DNA from: Ochotona curzoniae | Taxonomy: Eukaryota; Chordata; Mammalia; Lagomorpha; Ochotonidae | Direction of reading: 5' to 3' | Length of the DNA stretch: 64,000 nucleotides | NCBI RefSeq assembly: GCF_017591425.1 | Contig: NW_024466413.1 | Span: forward strand, 2,754,001 to 2,818,000 | Shown here: one piece after another, positions 24,124 through 36,029 of the stretch | Layout: each line of letters starts with the position of its first letter | How positions within the stretch are numbered: the stretch's first letter is position 1 | Notes under the pieces: model-generated | Databases searched by the model: none | Told to the model about the DNA's origin: nothing | The model's input: the letters and a program-made list of their open reading frames with translations, nothing else | Translations under genes and position numbers: made by a program

Positions 24124-24842
24124 GTAATAACAACACCAAAAACATACGATTGGGTTACCGGGAATTCTCATTCATTGCCAATGAAAGTAAAAACAAAGCG
24201 ACCACTAGGGCACACAGATTGTCAGCTTCTTATAGAATAAACAGTCTTATCAAAGAGTCCTGTAATCACACTCCTGAACAGGTTCAAATGAATTGAAAAG
24301 CTATGTTTGTACAAAACCATGGATATAAATGCTTATAGTGTTTTATTCATATTTGCCATAAATTAGAAATTACTATGCTGTTTTGCAAAAGCAAGGATGG
24401 TTAAATACGCCCCAGTCCGCCTATTTGATGGCGATTTTTTAGCAAGGAAAAAAATCTATCCATGAACAGACGAGCATGAAGCTGAGAAGCTTCTTGTCAA
24501 ACCTAAGCAACCAGTCTTCAGAGACTGCACACTGCACGATTCCCGAGTTTTGACAACTGGACAAGATGTGAAAACTATGGACACAGGGTTTGGGTCAGCA
24601 CAGAGGATACAGACAGTGATGAAACCACAGCGTATGACAAAATAACAGTAGAGACAAGACTAGTCATCCGACAAGACGCAGAGAGCCAAGTAAGACAAAG
24701 GACAGCTATAATGTCAACTGTCGACTCTGATAATGTCAGTAGCAACTGTAAAACTATGCCAATATATAAGCACAAGTTATTACATTGATGCAGACAATAT
24801 GTAGCAACAGGTAGGGGACAGTGAATATGTGGGAACACCCTA

Positions 24843-24868
24843 TTTTTTTGTTTGTTTGTTTGTTTGTT
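24843..24868 (+). repeat. (TTTG)n microsatellite
   Basis: About five copies of tttg. Confidence 0.9.
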
Positions 24869-24899
24869 TAATTCTCTATAGACCTAAAAAGGCTCTTAG

Positions 24900-25205
24900 A
24901 AATAGAGTCAGGAGCAGGATAAGCTGCCACCTGTGACTCTGGCATCCCAAGCCAGCCCTGGTTCTAGTCCCCACAGTGCTGCTGAGCCGGCTCCCCACGC
25001 AGGTGCCTAGGAAGGCTGCGGAAGCTGGCCCGATCACTTAGGCTCCTGTCCCTCACGTGTGACACCAGGTCGGAGTTCCAGCCTGATGGTTGTGCACTGG
25101 CTCAGCCCTAGCCACCGAGACCACTGGGGAGTGAACACACAGGTAGGTTTCCCTCCCTTCCTTCCTCTTTCTGTAAATCTGCATTTCAAACATATAAATC
25201 AATCT
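24900..25205 (+). mobile_element. CSINE, older
   Basis: 'gactctggcatcccaagccagccctggttctagtcccc' carries a B-box-like core. It is followed by 'ggctccccacgcaggtgcctaggaaggctgcggaag', 'gcactggctcagccctagcc', 'accactggggagtgaacacacagg' and a pyrimidine tract with an 'aaatctgcatttcaaac' tail. Confidence 0.7.
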
Positions 25206-25644
25206 TCATGTTATATATGTATCTGTGTGAATATGTATATAATGACTGCTTCTTTTTATCAAGGGATGAAGTCCATCTGTCCACCCACCTAACTGGACCT
25301 TGACCACATGATATGACTCATCAAAATGTTATGTTAGTAAATGAAAACAGCGGAGGTTTGATGTGTGTTGTTGACTGAGGAACTTCTTTAGTAGCACAGG
25401 AAACTCCTTTGGTGCCATGAGAAGATGCCCTGTGTAGTCTGTGCAAAAGGGAGACCACATAGAATGGAGACAATCCACTTGATCTCAGGACTCCTGGACT
25501 TACTCGGTTATTCCAAGTGACCACAGCAGGAAAACTCCTGCTAAACCTTGGCTACACTGGGTCTTACACAATTGCAATATAAATAAAGTTAATGTGGTCA
25601 GGATCCATTACAATTTTGGGTGGCTTGATGCAGTGATGCGAGGA
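25206..25644. other. Unassigned sequence
   Basis: No element recognised. Minor TATGTATATG-like low complexity at the start. Confidence 0.35.
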
Positions 25645-25730
25645 GGCATTCAAAAGTTATGGACAGCCATTACTTTTTTAAAATTCCATTTTCTGGAACA
25701 TTTCGAAGTCCCCTCATTGGTAGCTGACAT
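25645..25730. mobile_element. Possible mariner-like MITE remnant
   Basis: The left end 'attcaaaagttatggac' and the complement of the right end 'ttctggaacatttcgaag' are alike, as expected of terminal inverted repeats, around an 85-bp A/T-rich core. Diverged; family not certain. Confidence 0.35.
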
Positions 25731-26519
25731 ACTCCGTGCTTGGTTTTGATCAAAACGTTCCCAGCATATAGTGAACTTGAGAGAATCCTTTCATGGCATA
25801 TTTTCTAGATTTTTTTTTTTTTGCTGTGTTTATTCTGTAAAATAAACAGCAGGACAAAGGGCTGAGAGAAACTTGTTTCTACTTTTCCTCCAATTCTAAA
25901 AGTCTATGATTATGCAGAAACAAGTTGCATTTTTTCCCTCGTTTTTCTTTCCTTTCAGATGTTCAGAATGTTTTTATTTTTGCCTTAGCAAAGAGGCTAG
26001 TTTGGAGGGCTATTTATAAATACCTCATTATGATGGTACAGAGCTCCTGTCAATGAAATGAGCTCTAAATTTGGACATTTAAAAATGTATAAGAAGTTCA
26101 AAGAACTTTCAGAGCCCGCATCAATACTAATGTCTTCTATTTCCAATGTTATTATCATTGCAACATGCTGAAGAAAATGGTTTGCTTTGAAAATCTGACT
26201 GATTTGGTCATAAATATCAGCTCCATGGAAAGACAAAAACCCCGGACACTATTCCTTAGCCACTCATGCAGTAAAAATTGAGAATAATTCTAGTGATTAA
26301 AGAAGTCTGCTTCAATAGAGTGTTTAAAAATACAAAATAGAACAAATAAGAAACCTGGAAACAGTTCAGGTTCCAACTGAATGAAGAAAGACTGATGAGC
26401 ATTGGACAGTCATTGTTAACCCCTGAAGGTCTGACTCCTACATTCAATAATGTGGATAAAGCTTAGCTATAAATTCTTCAATGAAGTTGCTTGTGACACC
26501 TGCATTCCTTTGTGATGTG
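25731..26519. other. Unassigned sequence
   Basis: AT-rich, no gene. A 15-T run occurs near 25811. Confidence 0.35.
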
Positions 26520-26745
26520 CTTCTCCTTCTGATGTCAGTTTCCTGCTTAGGAATACCCCGGGAGGCAGCCAATGATAGCTCAGGTAGCTGGGTGCCCCCG
26601 CCACGTGCGGGAACCAGACGGACTTCCTCGTGCCAAGTTTCTGCCTGGCCCTGTTTCAGCAATTTGACACGTTTGAAGAGTGAACCATCTCTCTATCCCT
26701 CTATATTCTGACTTTCAGAAACGTGTGTCTAAAGGCATAAGGAAG
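26520..26745 (+). mobile_element. Possible CSINE fragment, older
   Basis: 'cagtttcctgcttaggaata', 'ggaggcagccaatgatagctcaggtagctgggtgccccc', 'cagcaatttgacacgtttgaagagtgaaccatctctct' and 'attctgactttcag' follow SINE order with a lost head. Confidence 0.45.
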
Positions 26746-26904
26746 TATTTTAAAGGTGAGCCTAAATACTAATATAGAATGTTACACATACAGAATTATA
26801 TGCCCAAATCTACTCAAACTTAAAGTTATTTTGATGAGGAACAATGCAACAGAGGCCCATATTTGTAGATAGGCTGCTATATTGTATTTATCCATTAGGT
26901 TTGG

Positions 26905-27205
26905 ATCTATCCCTTGTTTGAAACAGTTCCACAGAAAAAGGGAGAGATAGATACAGAGAAAGAAGGAGAGACTTGCATCTCTGGGTCCACCCCCCAGATT
27001 GCTACAAAAAGAAAGGCTCAGCCTGGTCACAGTCATGAGCCAGGGACTCAAGAACCGGAGTCATCTTCTGCCACAGTTCCCAGGTCATTTTCCAAGGAGC
27101 TGGATTGGGAGTGGAGTGGCATTGAGACAAAACAGCACCATACAGGATACCGCCATTGCTTATGGGAGTTCTATCTGATACACTACAAAGCTGGCCCCAA
27201 CAGTG
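26905..27205 (-). mobile_element. CSINE, older, reverse
   Basis: 'gaaaaagggagagatagatacagagaaagaaggagagac', 'tgccacagttcccaggtcattttcc', 'aaggagctggattgggagtggagtgg' and 'tacaaagctggcccc' are C-repeat complements in order. Confidence 0.7.
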
Positions 27206-27639
27206 TTTACAATTGTCAAAGAATGAAGGAAAACCTTCAATTGACCAAAGAATAGACTGTCATGTACGAAGGACCATAATTAATCTTCTTCTATGTATCT
27301 TTTGATCTGGAATCCACAAGAAAAAAAAGTGACATGAAACTGTACAGTCCTCTAATTTTCATTGGAGAAAACACATCAAAGCATATATTCAACAGCCATT
27401 CAAGGTAATGTAATAGTAAATAATGGTGTGACTGGGGGACCCTGGGCCATTTCTGCGCTGGCCCATAGACACTTTTGGGCTCCTGTGACAAGGGCAGTGG
27501 TTTTCATTTTATTTTATTTTATAATATATTTATCTACTTATTTGGACAAAAGAGCACTTTCTGTTGCCTTATGTGTCATAGCTCCCCATGCCTTCCAGGG
27601 ACTGGCTCCATTATTAGCAGAGTCATCACTAAGATTTGC

Positions 27640-27750
27640 CAAATAATAGAAATCCTTAGCAAGTGCCTACTCATTCAGTCCTCACATACATTTTTTAATT
27701 CTCGTTTTACATAGTGGGGGAATAAGGCAAGCTCAGAGAGGCCATGGAAA
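27640..27750 (-). mobile_element. MIR fragment, reverse
   Basis: 'ctcattcagtcctcacatacattttttaattctcgttttacatagtgggggaataaggcaagctcagagaggcc' matches the complement of the MIR core and 3' part (the family motif being 'ctcatttaatcctcaca...cattttacagatgaggaaact...gctcagagagg'). Confidence 0.5.
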
Positions 27751-27780
27751 ATGTTCAAGTTTCTATTGCTAAAAATGGCA

Positions 27781-27800
27781 AAAAAAAAAAAAAAAAAAAA
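27781..27800 (+). repeat. Poly(A) run
   Basis: Twenty A residues, possibly a relic retroelement tail. Confidence 0.9.
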
Positions 27801-27896
27801 GGGAGAGTTTGAGCAGCTACAGAACCCGCACTGCACCCTGCATCCTCCTGTCCTGACTCACACAGCACTTACTCCATCTTCTCAGTAAAGGGAAGT

Positions 27897-28213
27897 GTCA
27901 CTGTGGCGCCATGCAAAAAGAGATGCCAGCCACCCACATGGGCACTGATGTGTCCACTGGCCACTTCTGCTCTTGCTTTGTGCTCATGGCCTGGAAGAAG
28001 CAGCAGAAGATGGCCCAAGTGTTGGGACCATGGCCATCCATGTCAGGGACCTGAAGGAAGCTCCAGGTCTGGCTTTGCCCTGCCCAGCCCTGTCCATTGC
28101 TGCCTTGTGGGACTGACTGAAAGGAGTTTCTCCCTCCCTCCTGTTTTCCTTCTCTCCATCCTTTCCTCACTCTGTGATTCTCAAACTTTCAAATAAATTT
28201 TTGAAAAAAAAAA
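27897..28213 (+). mobile_element. CSINE
   Basis: Head degraded ('cactgtggcgccatgc'), then 'gagatgccagccacccacatggg', 'catggcctggaagaagcagcagaagatggcccaagtgttgggacc', the body, a pyrimidine tract and 'ctttcaaataaatttttgaaaaaaaaaa'. Confidence 0.8.
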
Positions 28214-29689
28214 TAGTGCATAGAGGTAAAGAATCCTGGCCTCTGCGTTGGCTGGTGAATACAGAGTGCATCTTCTATGGAGACACTGAATGGATGCTCA
28301 TTGAAACCTCCAAATACACCTTAGCTCCTCGCTTACTCCTGCTGGGATGGCAGCAGGCTCCACGTGCAGGGTCACAAACATGTGTCCCTGACACAAAGAA
28401 GGTAGAACAATGCCTCTGGATATTTTCTGAACTGCAAACAGCTTTCTGAATTTGTGTTCCCCGGGGCTGGTATCTGAGGCTGCTGTATTCTTAGCAAGAA
28501 GAGGTTCACAGTGTGTTGTGCAAATGTGTCATTCTCTCAGGATCTGATAGACACTGCCCTCAGGGCTCAGATGACCCGAAGCCATTAGCACTCAATTCTT
28601 GTGCCAGAATCTTTCCATCAATAGAAACATATCCGGCAGTCCTTGTTCTCACTTAAAGGAAAGATATCCGAGAGGAAATGAGCCACAGGATCCAGCAGTA
28701 GATAAATTCTGAAAGCATAAAGCTGTATGGCAGACATCAGAAAGGGCCTGCTGCCCTTCTCCAACTTCACCTGCTCAGGAAGTGGGTACTGAGGCGCTTG
28801 TTATCCTCCTGGGAATAGAAACAAGACTGCCGCTGCAGGGGCCCTTTATGACAGAAGATAATGACATATAAATTGAGTTAGAAGAGTTGTGAGGTGATAG
28901 TGAATACCAGCAACTCCAGTTATGGGCTCTATTTGCCTAGGGAAATTACTCTGGAAGGCTCAGTTGGCTCATTTTTAAATTAAGAGTCTCCTACAGAACG
29001 AAGGGTTTAATGAAACTAAATAAGAAGGAGTGGACTGCCCGTTCCGACTCTCTTCAAAGGAGCTGTGATTTAATGACCTGCATATTTGCCTGCTGCCCTA
29101 TCTCCACTGATAGTGTTGAATTGCATTATACTTTCCATGTATTGTGTGGTTTCTGCATTGATGATTTTTGATGCCCTGTGTTGAGCAATACTATAGGCAT
29201 CATGTTTTTCAAGGCAGTGTTCTAGATTTTCATCTTTGTGTCTCATTTTAGTAATCCATGCATCATTCCAAATTCATTTCATTGTTATTGAATCCGTTGG
29301 AATGATCTGTGACCTTTGGTATTGCTATTGTAATTGTTCAGGGGTGCAGTGAGCAGTGCCTACATACTACAGCGAACTTCAATGATCAGTGAAACACACG
29401 ATGGTGTCTCTCCCTTCTTTTTGGCCTCCCTATTGCCTAGGGCTCACAAATACTGAAGTCAGGCCAATTAATAATCCTCCAATGGCCTCTAAACAGTCAG
29501 TGAAAGGAAGAACTATAAGTCTCTCACTTGAAATCCAAAGCTTAAAGTGATTAAGCTTAATGAGGAAGCCATGCTGGGAGCTGAAAGCCGGGCCTCTTAT
29601 GGCAAACAGCCAAATTATGCATGCAAACAAGTAATTGAAAAGAATTAAAAATGCTACACCAATGAACATACAATTAAATCAAGATGAAA
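28214..29689. other. Unassigned sequence
   Basis: No gene or family recognised. Evenly composed and low in simple repeats, so it may be unique regulatory or plain intergenic sequence. Confidence 0.35.
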
Positions 29690-29905
29690 ACAGTGAAGGA
29701 AGACCCAAGTCCTTGGGGCCATGCACCCACCTGGGAGACAAGGAAGAAGCTCCTGGCTCCTGGTTTCAGATTGCCCCAGATCTGGCCACTGTAAGCATTT
29801 GAGCAGGAAACCAGTAGGTGGAAGATCTTTCTCTCCATGTCTCTCCTTCTCTGTCTGTAATTATATCTTTCCAATAAAAATCTTTTTAAAAAGATATATT
29901 TACTA
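29690..29905 (+). mobile_element. CSINE, 5'-truncated
   Basis: It begins in the body at 'aggaagacccaagtccttgggg' and lacks the tRNA-like head. The remainder is complete through 'ccaataaaaatctttttaaa'. Confidence 0.88.
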
Positions 29906-30956
29906 TATTTACTACTTTTAGATACACTGGCCTTGCATATATGTACGGTATATACATAACTGTTTATGTCCTGAGAAGGCAAAATCCCTTGTGACTCACT
30001 TCACTGCATTATCTGCTTTACTGTGGCTTTCTGAAACTGCACCTGTAAATCCGTGCAGTATGCATTGTTCTGCCTAGCAAGCATTTGTGGAGCACCGTCA
30101 GTGAGGTCCTCTCCTCAACACTGCGTCTTCACGGAAAAGAAACTGCAGTGACGTTGCTTGATGTAGGGTGTGTTTACATCCTGATAAATCCATCGGAAGT
30201 GGGACCTATCATGAAACGGAATCCACTTAGTGGACACAGTATAGCAAACACCACAGCAGAACTACACTACGTAGCACATCTAAGTGTCTCTGTCTGACAG
30301 GATCGAGAGGCTCACTGCCCTGCCGAGCACTGAAAGGCAGGTTCCTCACAGTCTATTGCTGTCTCAGGAAAAGGACCCAACTCAAAATACAAAACACGCC
30401 CTCATTGCATGTGCAGCTTTCCCACTGCTGCAGAGCTAAGAAATCCCAAGTTAAAGCGATCTAAGCACGGCCACCCATACAAACATGTGTACTGCAAAAA
30501 ATGCAAAATATGAGAAGGTTTTGAGGGCAAGAAGGCATTTTAGTGTCAACACGAATTCAGATGCTCACACTGATGTTCTGGAATCTAATCAAGTCAGCAG
30601 TTCTCCCTGCCTTAGGATTGCCAGTGCAGTTTAGCGAGATGGTAGCACTGAAAAGGCTGGACTCGCCGTACATATACTAACAGAAATCTCTTCCCACCCA
30701 GAGTTTTGTTCAGAGGAGCGGTGTGACATTCCTGTTGAGCATTCAAGTCTGTTGATGAGCCGACAGGCCCTGCCCCTCTTCCCAATGCCATCTCAGATGA
30801 CCACTCAGTCAAGAGGCAGTTTCTCCCTTCCTCCAAGGGCCCAAAAGGGAGCCATCAGATGGAAGCATGCCCTCTGCTTCGAACAAGGAACATCTGGGAA
30901 GATGGCCTGCAGGTCCATCCTGCAGTAGTGTAGCACAGGCAATACCCTGTGTGATC
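29906..30956. other. Unassigned sequence
   Basis: No gene or repeat recognised. Frames below 75 aa are not supported. Confidence 0.35.
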
Positions 30957-30973
30957 AAGTTTCTCTGCACCTT

Positions 30974-31314
30974 TTTAAAATTTTTTTGAAAAGATTTATT
31001 TATTTTTATTACGAAGTCAGATATACAGAGAGGAGGAGAGACAGAGCAGAAGATCTTCCATCCACTGATTCACTCCCCAAGTGAGCGCAACAGCGGATGC
31101 TATGACAATCCAAAGCCAGGAGCCAGGAACTTCCTCCAGGTCTCCTACACGGGTGCAGGGTCCAAAGGCTTTGGGCCGTCCTCGATTGCTTTCCCCAACC
31201 ACAAGCAGGGAGCTGGATGGGAAGCAGAGCTGCCAGGATTACAACTGGTGCTCATATGGGATCCTGGCACGTTCAAGGTGAGGACTTTAGCCACTAGGCC
31301 ACTGCCCTGGGCCC
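30974..31314 (-). mobile_element. CSINE, full length, young, reverse, with target duplication
   Basis: All blocks are present, from the T-rich tail complement (gaaaagatttatttatttttattacgaagtcagatatac) to the head complement (tttagccactaggccactgccctgggccc). The flanks carry a 17-bp duplication, AAGTTTCTCTGCACCTT at 30957-30973 and AAGTTTCTGTGCATCTT at 31315-31331, with two mismatches. This fixes both ends. Confidence 0.97.
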
Positions 31315-31331
31315 AAGTTTCTGTGCATCTT

Positions 31332-32087
31332 ATGGTCACATTTTCCAAGACATTCACTAGTACCTACATCCATGGGGCTCATTGATAACCAATGTTTGTG
31401 GAACAACAAAACATCATTAGAAAACCATTCTTTCCTCTTTTTAATAGAAGGGAAATATGAGGCTTTGAAGCTTGATATGTATTTGTATTGAATTGTACAC
31501 TATTTCACGCATATGATTATATCACCCTACCCAGCTTGTTATCCTATACTATCTGGTATTCTGTGAGGCTTTTCACGTCACGTGTTAGGGAAATCCAACA
31601 GTTCCAAAACCTACCCATTTACTCCTAAGCGTGACCTTTTCCCTTCCTTAAACAGAAGCAGACGTCTCCTAGAGTGGTGGCTATTCCCTTTTCTTGCCTT
31701 GGGTTTTCATTTCTTCCTTGGAGATTTCTTTGTTCACATCTCAATGCCACACTGATTGCCTCCACCACCAGCAGCACACTCGAGCCTGATTGGCTATCCA
31801 TCCTTACGTAGATGATCTTCCAGAGGCACAGCACTCGCCTCCACATTCCTGTTTACTATTCTAACCCCACTGTCCCATCCATCACCTTCTAGAAGGTTCA
31901 CCAACTCAATTCTGTGTCCTGTTTCTTGTTTTCTATGTGGAGTCAGCATTTGTTGAGTCCACTTCCTAGTAAGGATAGCAGCCATGCCGAGTGTTTCACA
32001 CCACGCAAAGCACAATCTGCATATACATCCCTGCAAATGTTTTTATTCATGCATATTTACACTTAATCTTATATAGGTACACGCAAA
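31332..32087. other. Unassigned sequence
   Basis: No gene recognised. An 80-aa minus frame (31794-32036) has no family resemblance. Confidence 0.35.
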
Positions 32088-32207
32088 TGAGGAGGATTCA
32101 AAAATGTGTGGATAATGCTATTATAAAAAGGAGGCATGTATTTCAGTAATATACAGCAAAATCAGCTTGTCTTTTAATTCTGTTTCCCATGAACTTTAAG
32201 TACTAAG
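32088..32207. mobile_element. Possible mariner-like MITE remnant
   Basis: The left end 'ggattcaaaaatgtgtgga' is similar to the complement of the right end 'gtttcccatgaactttaag'. The A/T-rich interior resembles the pieces at 14.0 and 25.6 kb. Confidence 0.35.
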
Positions 32208-33566
32208 CTTCATTCATTTATACATACATATATATCTACACGCACACACACATACATACTGTTTCATAAGAAGTAAAGAGAACATGTGGAAGGTATATAT
32301 AAGAGAAAATATGGGTAAAGAATTTCAAAGAAACTTACAAAACACTGGAAACAAGGCTTCTCATTTGGTCATCGCAGCAGACAGACTCACATGTTTTAAC
32401 ATTAGGTTAGTAGAGAAAAGTGACTTGATCTCCAGTTCTGTCCCTGCATGACTGAGCAGTCTCTCATGCTCTCTAGTGGTCCACACCCACAGCAGGATCA
32501 CCGCAATCTCCCAAAGCTACACTGAAGACCATAATGAGACATAAGTAGCCCTGTCTTATGCAGTTTGTCACAGACAGTAATCCACATCAGAAGGCTGAGG
32601 TGCTGCCCTGCTGAACAGAAGTCAGCGGATTTGACCCGGAAGTGGAATTGTGCCTTTGTGTATATTTTCCTATGGGAACACAACTGCTCTCTGCTTTGTT
32701 TGGTTATTGCAAAACCCATGGCTGGTTTCCTCCTGCTGCAAATAGAGCTACGCCTTGGAGACACAGGCTTCACTTGGCCTGTGTCAACTAGAGTTGGCTG
32801 GTCCCTTAAAGAAAAATGTGCTGCTCTGGTTCGCAGCAGCCTGAGCACTGGCTGAGCTGGATCTCACAGTGCAGACAGGAGCACAAGCTCGCGTGCTTTC
32901 AACAACCAAAGGCAGCCCCATAGCGTTATATTTTCTTCTACTTGCTAAGGCACACTTCAAGCTGGTCCTTGGGGAAGGCCCAGTGTATTTCCGCCGCACT
33001 GTCAGAATTTTAGCAGCTGGTCCACTTAGCTATGTAACCTTCTTTGAACCAGCTTACTTCTCTGACGGCAGTGAAATCACCCATCAAGGAGATGGAATGA
33101 TTTAAAAAAAGTTACGTTTTTCTCACTCTAAAAATAAGAACCAGCATATGCACAAAAGGGAGAAATGCAAAAACCAAGGGCGATATGTAAAGAAATGTAA
33201 ACCCAAGGGGAACTTCAAGTAATAACCTTTGCTCCTTGCAGACTGCACAACACTGTCACAGAGGTAGACCTCACGGTAGCCAGAGGTCTGCTGTGAGTTC
33301 ACTAAATACGGTACCTGAGAAGCAGTAAAGCCCACTCTATCCTGGTGAGGAACTACTGTGGGCCATACAGCACCAACTGCTTCTTCAATGCCACACATGC
33401 CTCCAACTTCCCCTTCTCCACAGACTGAGCCATTGAGAATTACAGCATCTTCCCAAAAACTGCAACAAGCTCCCTGGACACTTAAAAAATGCATTGTTTA
33501 CCAACAAGTTTCTGGGATGTTCTTTATGATGAAATACATGAAATTTTTTTGTAAGAAATGCGCAAA
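32208..33566. other. Unassigned sequence
   Basis: Contains overlapping frames up to 123 aa (minus 33123-33494 and 32498-32848). They have no family resemblance and antisense frames of similar length, so I do not call genes. Confidence 0.35.
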
Positions 33567-33880
33567 ACAGGGCACAGCACAGTAGCCTAGTGGCTAAACT
33601 CTTCCCCTACGGGTGCCAGTTCATGTCCCAGCAGTCACACTTCCCATCCAGCTTCCTGCTTGTGCCCTGGGAAAGCAGTTAAGCAGTTGGGAATGGCTCA
33701 AAGCCTTGGGACCATGCACTCATGTGGGAGATCTGGAAGAAGCTTGGTTCCTCACTTTGGACTGGCTCAGCTCCAGCCGTTGGGGTCACTTGGGGAGTAA
33801 ATCAGTGGAAAGAAGATCTTCCTCTCTGTTTCTTCTCCTCTCTGTATATCTGACATTCCAAGAAAAGCAAAGAAAAAAAG
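33567..33880 (+). mobile_element. CSINE, nearly full length
   Basis: 'agggcacagcacagtagcctagtggctaaactcttcccc' with the A-box; the start of the middle body is compressed. Then 'catccagcttcctgcttgtgccctgggaaagcag', a short duplication (taagcagtt), 'ggcactcatgtgggagatctgg' and the tail 'ctgacattccaagaaaagcaaag'. Confidence 0.92.
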
Positions 33881-34106
33881 CTAAAAAAGAAAAGAAAATG
33901 TGATGTGAAAACATTCAAATCATGATAACGCCTGTATCTGAAAAACAAAAGTGTCTTTGAACTTGGATATCTCACCACCTCAGCATTCCTCAATCCTGAA
34001 TGCTCATCTATCCCCAAAAGTGTGGAATGTGTGCTCAGTGGAAGCAGATATCCAGAACAAAAGCAACACAGTGAGCATTTGCACAGTGGTTAGAAAACCC
34101 CTTGGG

Positions 34107-34299
34107 ATGTCTGCACTCCCAGCCCAGGCCTGGGCTTGCACGTCTGCACTCCCAGCCCAGGCCTGGGTTTGCATGTCTGCACTCCCAGCCCAGGCCTGGG
34201 CTTGCACATCTGCACTCCCAGCCCAGGCCTGGGTTTGCATGTCTGCACTCCCAACCCAGGCCTGGGCTTGCATGTCTGCTTGCCCAGGCCTGGGCTTGC
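34107..34299 (+). repeat. 33-bp minisatellite with palindromic core
   Basis: Five 33-bp copies (34107-34139, 34140-34172, 34173-34205, 34206-34238 and 34239-34271) plus a 28-bp short copy. Each holds CCCAGGCCTGGG, a perfect 12-bp palindrome; where the flanks are intact the palindrome is 16 bp (AGCCCAGGCCTGGGCT). Copies alternate between '...ggcttgcacgt' and '...ggtttgcatgt' forms, giving a 66-bp higher-order period. Because 33 is divisible by 3, frames of 71-136 aa stay open on both strands. These are repeat translations, not genes. Confidence 0.97.
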
Positions 34300-34369
34300 A
34301 TGTCTGCTTTTGCTCCATTTTCTTGCTGATGTGTCTTTGGGCTGTAGCTGATGACCACTAGGCACCCTC

Positions 34370-34490
34370 TTAGCAGACCTGGGCTGAGTTCCTGGCTCTC
34401 GCCACATCCCAGTGTGGCTAGTGCAAGTACCTGCGGTAATGAAACAGTGGATAGATAATATCTCTCTGTGTCTGTTCTTTGAAGAAATAA
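34370..34490 (+). mobile_element. CSINE 3' half
   Basis: 'gcagacctgggctgagttcctggctctcgcc' then 'gaaacagtggatagataatatctctctgtgtctg' and 'gaagaaataaaaaaaatc' match the C-repeat 3' blocks. The minisatellite sits where the 5' half would be. Confidence 0.55.
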
Positions 34491-34949
34491 AAAAAATCAA
34501 ATTAAAAATATTACAAAGAAATAATTGTTTAAGTATCTGGGATGAGAATTATAATAGATTTAAAAGAACCCACTGAAATGTTTTGTGTCATATACCAGCA
34601 GGATCTGAATTCATTTGGGGGTATGGAGTGGGCAGAAGGGGACATTTCCGTGCCTAAGGAATCATATCATGAAACAGTAAAAAATTAATTAAAATTAATT
34701 AAAATTAAAAAGTTAAGTGATATATAATTTGAGTCTGGAAGCTTACTCTAGGTATCTCAGGAAGATTGAACGCACATATGAAGGTACGGTAAGGCTGTGC
34801 GCCAGAAGAAATTTTTAAAAAACGGATCCAAGCCTTGACATGGTACTTAAAACAAAATACAACAGTATTCATAATAATTTTAATAATGTAATAATAGTAG
34901 ACAGTATATATGAGTTCATCAATTACATGTGTACAGTTTTATATTTCTA

Positions 34950-35255
34950 TAACTCTTTTTATTTCTGTGAAAGAGAGAATAAGAAGGGAGAGAGAGGGAA
35001 AGAAAAAGAGAGAATTCCTTCCACCACTGACTCGTTCTACAGATGTTTACAACAGGGAAGGCTAGACTAGGTTGAGGGCAGGACTTGGAACTCCACCCCG
35101 ACCTTCCACATGAGTAGCAGAGCCCCAATAACTTCAGGCATCCTCCGTGGCTTCCTAGGGAGTGTTAGAAGGGATCTGGCTCTAAGGGGAATACCTAGGA
35201 TATCAACTGGTATTTCCACATGGTATTGGACATTCCAAGTGGTAGATTATCCTGT
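34950..35255 (-). mobile_element. CSINE, older, reverse
   Basis: 'tttttatttctgtgaaagagagaataagaagggagagag', 'ttccaccactgactcg', 'gaggctagactagg' and 'ggatatcaactggtatttcc' are diverged C-repeat complements in order. Confidence 0.6.
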
Positions 35256-35307
35256 TACATCACAATGCTTATCTCTCCATTACTGTGCATTTGACAGTGG
35301 GTAAAAA

Positions 35308-35760
35308 GAGGATTTACTATGAAATACCACTCAGCTCTAAAAAGCAATGAAATCTTTTCATTCTTTCACAACAAAATGGATGTAGCTGGGAACCACTATG
35401 CTTGATGTAATAAACCAGCTCCCAAAGATCCTCATGTGTTCTCTCTGACATGTGTGCGTTAATACAGGTTACAAAAAAAGATAGCAATGAAATGGGCATC
35501 TTATGATACGGTTGTTTCTTCCGGGTCTCGTGTATACTCCTATGGAACTGTGGTCTTCGCACTTCTTACTTGTGAATATTATGCTTAGTGGTGAGCCAAG
35601 CCTGTGATTATAGTCTGGACGAGGCACGTACATATAAAACTTAAAGAAGAGAAAAAGGAAGAATGGAGGGAAACTGAGGCAGGTAGAATAGAAATTGTGG
35701 CTATCCTCTTAGAATTGTGCCTATGAAGAATGTGAAGTATTAATAAAAACTGTAAAAAGA
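35308..35760 (+). mobile_element. L1 3' end, sense
   Basis: 'tactatgaaataccactcagctctaaaaagcaatgaaatc' and 'acaacaaaatggatgtagctgggaaccactatgcttgatgtaataaaccagctcccaaagatcctcatgtgttctctctgacatgtg' match the end of mammalian L1 ORF2 and its start of 3' UTR. It ends 'gtattaataaaaactgtaaaaag', a polyadenylation-like tail. 5' truncated, as most L1 copies are. Confidence 0.75.
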
Positions 35761-36029
35761 GAGGATACTGAAATTCCTGAGGATAGTGAAATGGTAAAGG
35801 TTTGAAGACATGCAAATGTGAATTATCTTTTATTATCCTAAGTGTATATGCATACTGAAATATGACACTACAGCCCATAAATATGTACATTTACTATATG
35901 TCAATTCAACATTTAAATATTGAAATTAGCACCTATTCATTCCAGAAAGTATGCTTGTCTCTAAATTGCAAAAGCACTTTTTTATACATCCTTATTCTAT
36001 GAACAAGTAAGCTTGGTAATTTTGAGTCT

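Noticed and set aside
33951..34361. Repetitive frames of 71-136 aa on both strands
   Set aside because: The 33-bp minisatellite unit is divisible by 3, which keeps many frames open. The peptides are pure repeats.
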